NCBI GenBank assembly: GCA_937907215.1
Contig: CALESG010000108.1
Location: 1 to 6,886 of the forward strand
Origin: an uncultured Ruminococcus sp.
Lineage (GTDB): Bacteria; Bacillota; Clostridia; Oscillospirales; Ruminococcaceae
Length of the DNA stretch: 6,886 nucleotides
Direction of reading: 5' to 3'
Shown piece by piece: positions 5,323-6,886 of the stretch. The notes under the pieces were generated by a model, which saw only the letters and a program-made list of their open reading frames with translations, was not told where the DNA came from and made no database searches. Positions within the stretch are counted from its first letter, which is position 1, and the number at the start of each line of letters is the position of its first letter. The translations under genes and the position numbers were made by a program.

Positions 5323-6190
5323 ATATATGAGAAATGAACTGGAAGATACATATGGAATTCTTCAATTGCAGAATAAAATTCTTGAAATAATGGTGTACCT
5401 TGATAGCGTATGCAAAAAGAATAATATCAAGTACTATTTGATGGGTGGATCAGCCCTTGGTGCTATGCGGCACAAAGGTTTTATACCTTGGGATGACGAT
5501 CTTGATATATTCATGCCTTATAATGATTATATGCGATTTGCAAAACTGTCAAGCAAGATTCTGGATAAAAAGAAATTTTACTTTCAGTGTGAAGATTCTG
5601 AGGAACTGCCGTATTTTTTTTCAAAATTACGAATGAACAGCACTACGTGTATGGACGAAGTGAACAAGCATAAGAAAAACATGCATCAGGGCATTTTCGT
5701 AGATATCATGTGTCTGAATAATGCAGCACCTACTTCGATAGGCAAAAAGATTCAGTATTATGCAGCAGGCTTGTTAAAAGCAAATGCCATTACGAAAACA
5801 GAGTATAAAACTGATAATAAAAAGAAAAAAGTTGAGCTGGCAATTGCAAAAATTTGTGTCAGAGGACTTATAAAGAAGTTGCTTTTATGGCTTGTGCGTA
5901 GATATAATAAGAAATCAACAGTCGAAGTGGCGCATTTATTTGGACGTGCAAAATATAAGAATAGCTTTTATTTAGCTAAGGATTTTATGAGTCAGAAATA
6001 TGTTCCGTTTGAAAAGGTTGAATTGGCAGTTCCGAATGGGGTTGATCGTTATCTAAGAACTCGTTATGGCGAAAAATATATGGAAATGCCTAGCGAAGAA
6101 ACGAAAGCTATGTACACTTCTCATGCTATGGTCTGGGATGTTGAGAGAGATTATACGTATTATTTGCAGAAGGAGAAAAATGATATCTAG
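5315..6190 (+). CDS. LicD-family phosphotransferase
   Basis: A 291-residue member of the LicD/fukutin nucleotidyltransferase-like family, which transfers a phospho-alcohol from a CDP donor to a glycan. LicD itself adds phosphocholine to teichoic acid or lipooligosaccharide. Key signatures: YLMGGSALGAMRHKGFIPWDDDLDIFM with the metal-binding D60-D61-D62 and D64, FFSKLRMNST, GIFVDIM, and the C-terminal RYGEKYMEMP. The ATG at 5315 lies inside the end of the cytidylyltransferase gene (8-base overlap) with only a weak site GAGAAAG (5297-5303), so translation is probably coupled. An in-frame ATG at 5327 is an alternative start. The adjacent cytidylyltransferase strongly suggests a phospho-alcohol decoration of the polysaccharide; which alcohol is not determined. 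Confidence 0.92.
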   Translation: MNEYMRNELEDTYGILQLQNKILEIMVYLDSVCKKNNIKYYLMGGSALGAMRHKGFIPWDDDLDIFMPYNDYMRFAKLSSKILDKKKFYFQCEDSEELPYFFSKLRMNSTTCMDEVNKHKKNMHQGIFVDIMCLNNAAPTSIGKKIQYYAAGLLKANAITKTEYKTDNKKKKVELAIAKICVRGLIKKLLLWLVRRYNKKSTVEVAHLFGRAKYKNSFYLAKDFMSQKYVPFEKVELAVPNGVDRYLRTRYGEKYMEMPSEETKAMYTSHAMVWDVERDYTYYLQKEKNDI

Positions 6191-6722
6191 AGATTTTTAC
6201 CGCAGATGTATCAGAGCTGAAATATATAAGGGAATAGACAAGCCAAGATTGTCTATAGCAGATAAAATTTGGGCATTATTGTTCCGCCCTCAGTCAGATG
6301 TAATTCTTCATTTAAGGAAAATGCAATTCTGGCATAAAAGATGTGAGATGTTTTCAAAGCTACATGGACTCATTTTAAATAGACGGTATGGTATATATAT
6401 AAATCCTAATGCACAGATAGAGCAAGGAATTTATTTTCCGCATCCGACAAGCATTTGCATGACAAATGTAAGGATTGGGAAAAATTTTACATGTTTGCAA
6501 AACTGTACTATAGGTGCTAAAAATTTGGGTATGAATAATTATGAGGATACTCCTTGTATTGGTAACAATGTAACGCTGTATGCTAATTCATTAATAATTG
6601 GCAAGGTTAATATTGCGGATAATGTTATAGTAGGCGCTAATTCTTGCTTACTAACTGATGCAGATGTTTGTGGCGGAGTGTATACCGGTAGTCCAGCCAA
6701 AATCAGAAATAATAACATTTAG
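6180..6722 (+). CDS. Serine-acetyltransferase-like hexapeptide O-acetyltransferase
   Basis: A 180-residue left-handed beta-helix acetyltransferase that would use acetyl-CoA in the cytoplasm. Residues about 71-175 carry hexapeptide repeats (GIYINPNAQIEQGIYFPHP, NVRIGKNFTCLQNCTIGA, CIGNNVTLYANSLIIGKVNI, ADNVIVGANSCL) and end in YTGSPAKI, as in SAT/CysE-like proteins. H88 in FPHPTS corresponds to the usual active-site histidine region. The protein is shorter than a true CysE (about 270 residues), lacking most of the helical N-terminal domain. In this operon it is more likely a sugar or polysaccharide O-acetyltransferase than a cysteine-biosynthesis enzyme. I chose ATG 6180, right after AAGGAGA (6170-6176); a frame-open extension back to 6066 lies inside the LicD gene and has no conserved sequence. 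It overlaps the LicD stop by 11 bases. Confidence 0.9.
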   Translation: MISRDFYRRCIRAEIYKGIDKPRLSIADKIWALLFRPQSDVILHLRKMQFWHKRCEMFSKLHGLILNRRYGIYINPNAQIEQGIYFPHPTSICMTNVRIGKNFTCLQNCTIGAKNLGMNNYEDTPCIGNNVTLYANSLIIGKVNIADNVIVGANSCLLTDADVCGGVYTGSPAKIRNNNI

Positions 6723-6730
6723 GTGAGTTT

Positions 6731-6886
6731 ATGGTTGTATTACATATTGCTTCGATAAAGAATAACCCATATAATGGGGTTTGTGTTGTCGTTCCAGAAC
6801 ATATCAGGTCGCAACAAGAATTTGAAACGGTTGGTTTTCTTAACATTCGTGATGATGTTATAGAAGGTGTTTTACCGCAATTTCAC
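6731..6886 (+). CDS. Glycosyltransferase, GT4-like (5' part, cut by window end)
   Basis: ATG at 6731 follows AGGTG (6721-6725) and is 8 bases after the acetyltransferase stop. The 52 visible codons start MVVLHIASIKNNPYNGVCVVVPEHI, the typical N-terminus of GT-B-fold family 4 (GT1-superfamily) polysaccharide glycosyltransferases. There LHIAS forms the first beta strand, and the Gly-Val-rich loop before PEHI follows it. The rest, including the donor-binding domain, is outside the window, so donor and linkage are unknown. It continues the same operon. Confidence 0.78.
   Translation, partial: MVVLHIASIKNNPYNGVCVVVPEHIRSQQEFETVGFLNIRDDVIEGVLPQFH

Noticed and set aside
5616..5634. 16 of 19 match to the inverted-repeat core inside the LicD-family gene
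   Set aside because: It encodes the conserved FFSKLR motif, is mostly A/T, and lacks the CG of the half-site; probably chance.
6066..6179. N-terminal extension of the acetyltransferase
   Set aside because: It lies wholly within the LicD-family gene, has no conserved features, and a strong AAGGAGA site precedes the ATG at 6180.
1..6886. CRISPR array, tRNA or rRNA genes
   Set aside because: No regularly spaced repeats, cloverleaf-like sequence or rRNA-like stretch was seen on either strand.

Overview
The window looks like the start of a surface-polysaccharide (capsule/EPS) biosynthesis locus from a low-to-moderate-GC Bacillota, most likely a gut Clostridia member (Ruminococcus/Lachnospiraceae-like). 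This rests on AGGAG-type ribosome sites, ATG/GTG/TTG starts, tightly packed same-strand genes and the protein families. Genus is a guess.

Layout. Positions 1-183 hold the 3' end of an unrecognised plus-strand gene. Positions 184-534 are non-coding and contain two hairpins, a possible leftward terminator, a 19-bp repeat and two divergent promoter candidates. A Tn916/lambda-type tyrosine recombinase occupies 535-1626. A non-coding leader (1627-1969) follows, with possible mini-ORFs. From 1970 to the window end runs one tightly spaced operon on the plus strand: DegT-family aminotransferase, PglC-like initiating phosphoglycosyl transferase, AmsE-like GT2 glycosyltransferase, TagD-like cytidylyltransferase, LicD-family phosphotransferase, serine-acetyltransferase-like O-acetyltransferase, and the N-terminus of a GT4-like glycosyltransferase cut by the window edge.

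How the genes work together (inference from families). The aminotransferase would help make a UDP-4-amino-sugar or similar. The phosphoglycosyl transferase would load the first sugar phosphate on undecaprenyl phosphate, and the glycosyltransferases would extend it. The TagD/LicD pair would add a phospho-alcohol (glycerol-, choline-, ethanolamine- or ribitol-phosphate), and the hexapeptide enzyme would acetylate. No dehydratase, flippase or polymerase is in the window.

Main discovery candidate. A perfect 19-bp inverted repeat (363-381 and 1703-1721) brackets exactly the recombinase gene and its upstream region. Just inside the left copy is a near-consensus sigma-A promoter (TTGAAA, 17 bp, TATAAT) on the minus strand, pointing outward and away from the operon. 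Inversion of the 1359-bp segment would place this promoter about 290 bp ahead of the first biosynthetic gene, reading into it. The segment therefore looks like a self-contained phase-variation switch that carries both its own recombinase and its outward promoter, read here in the presumed OFF orientation.
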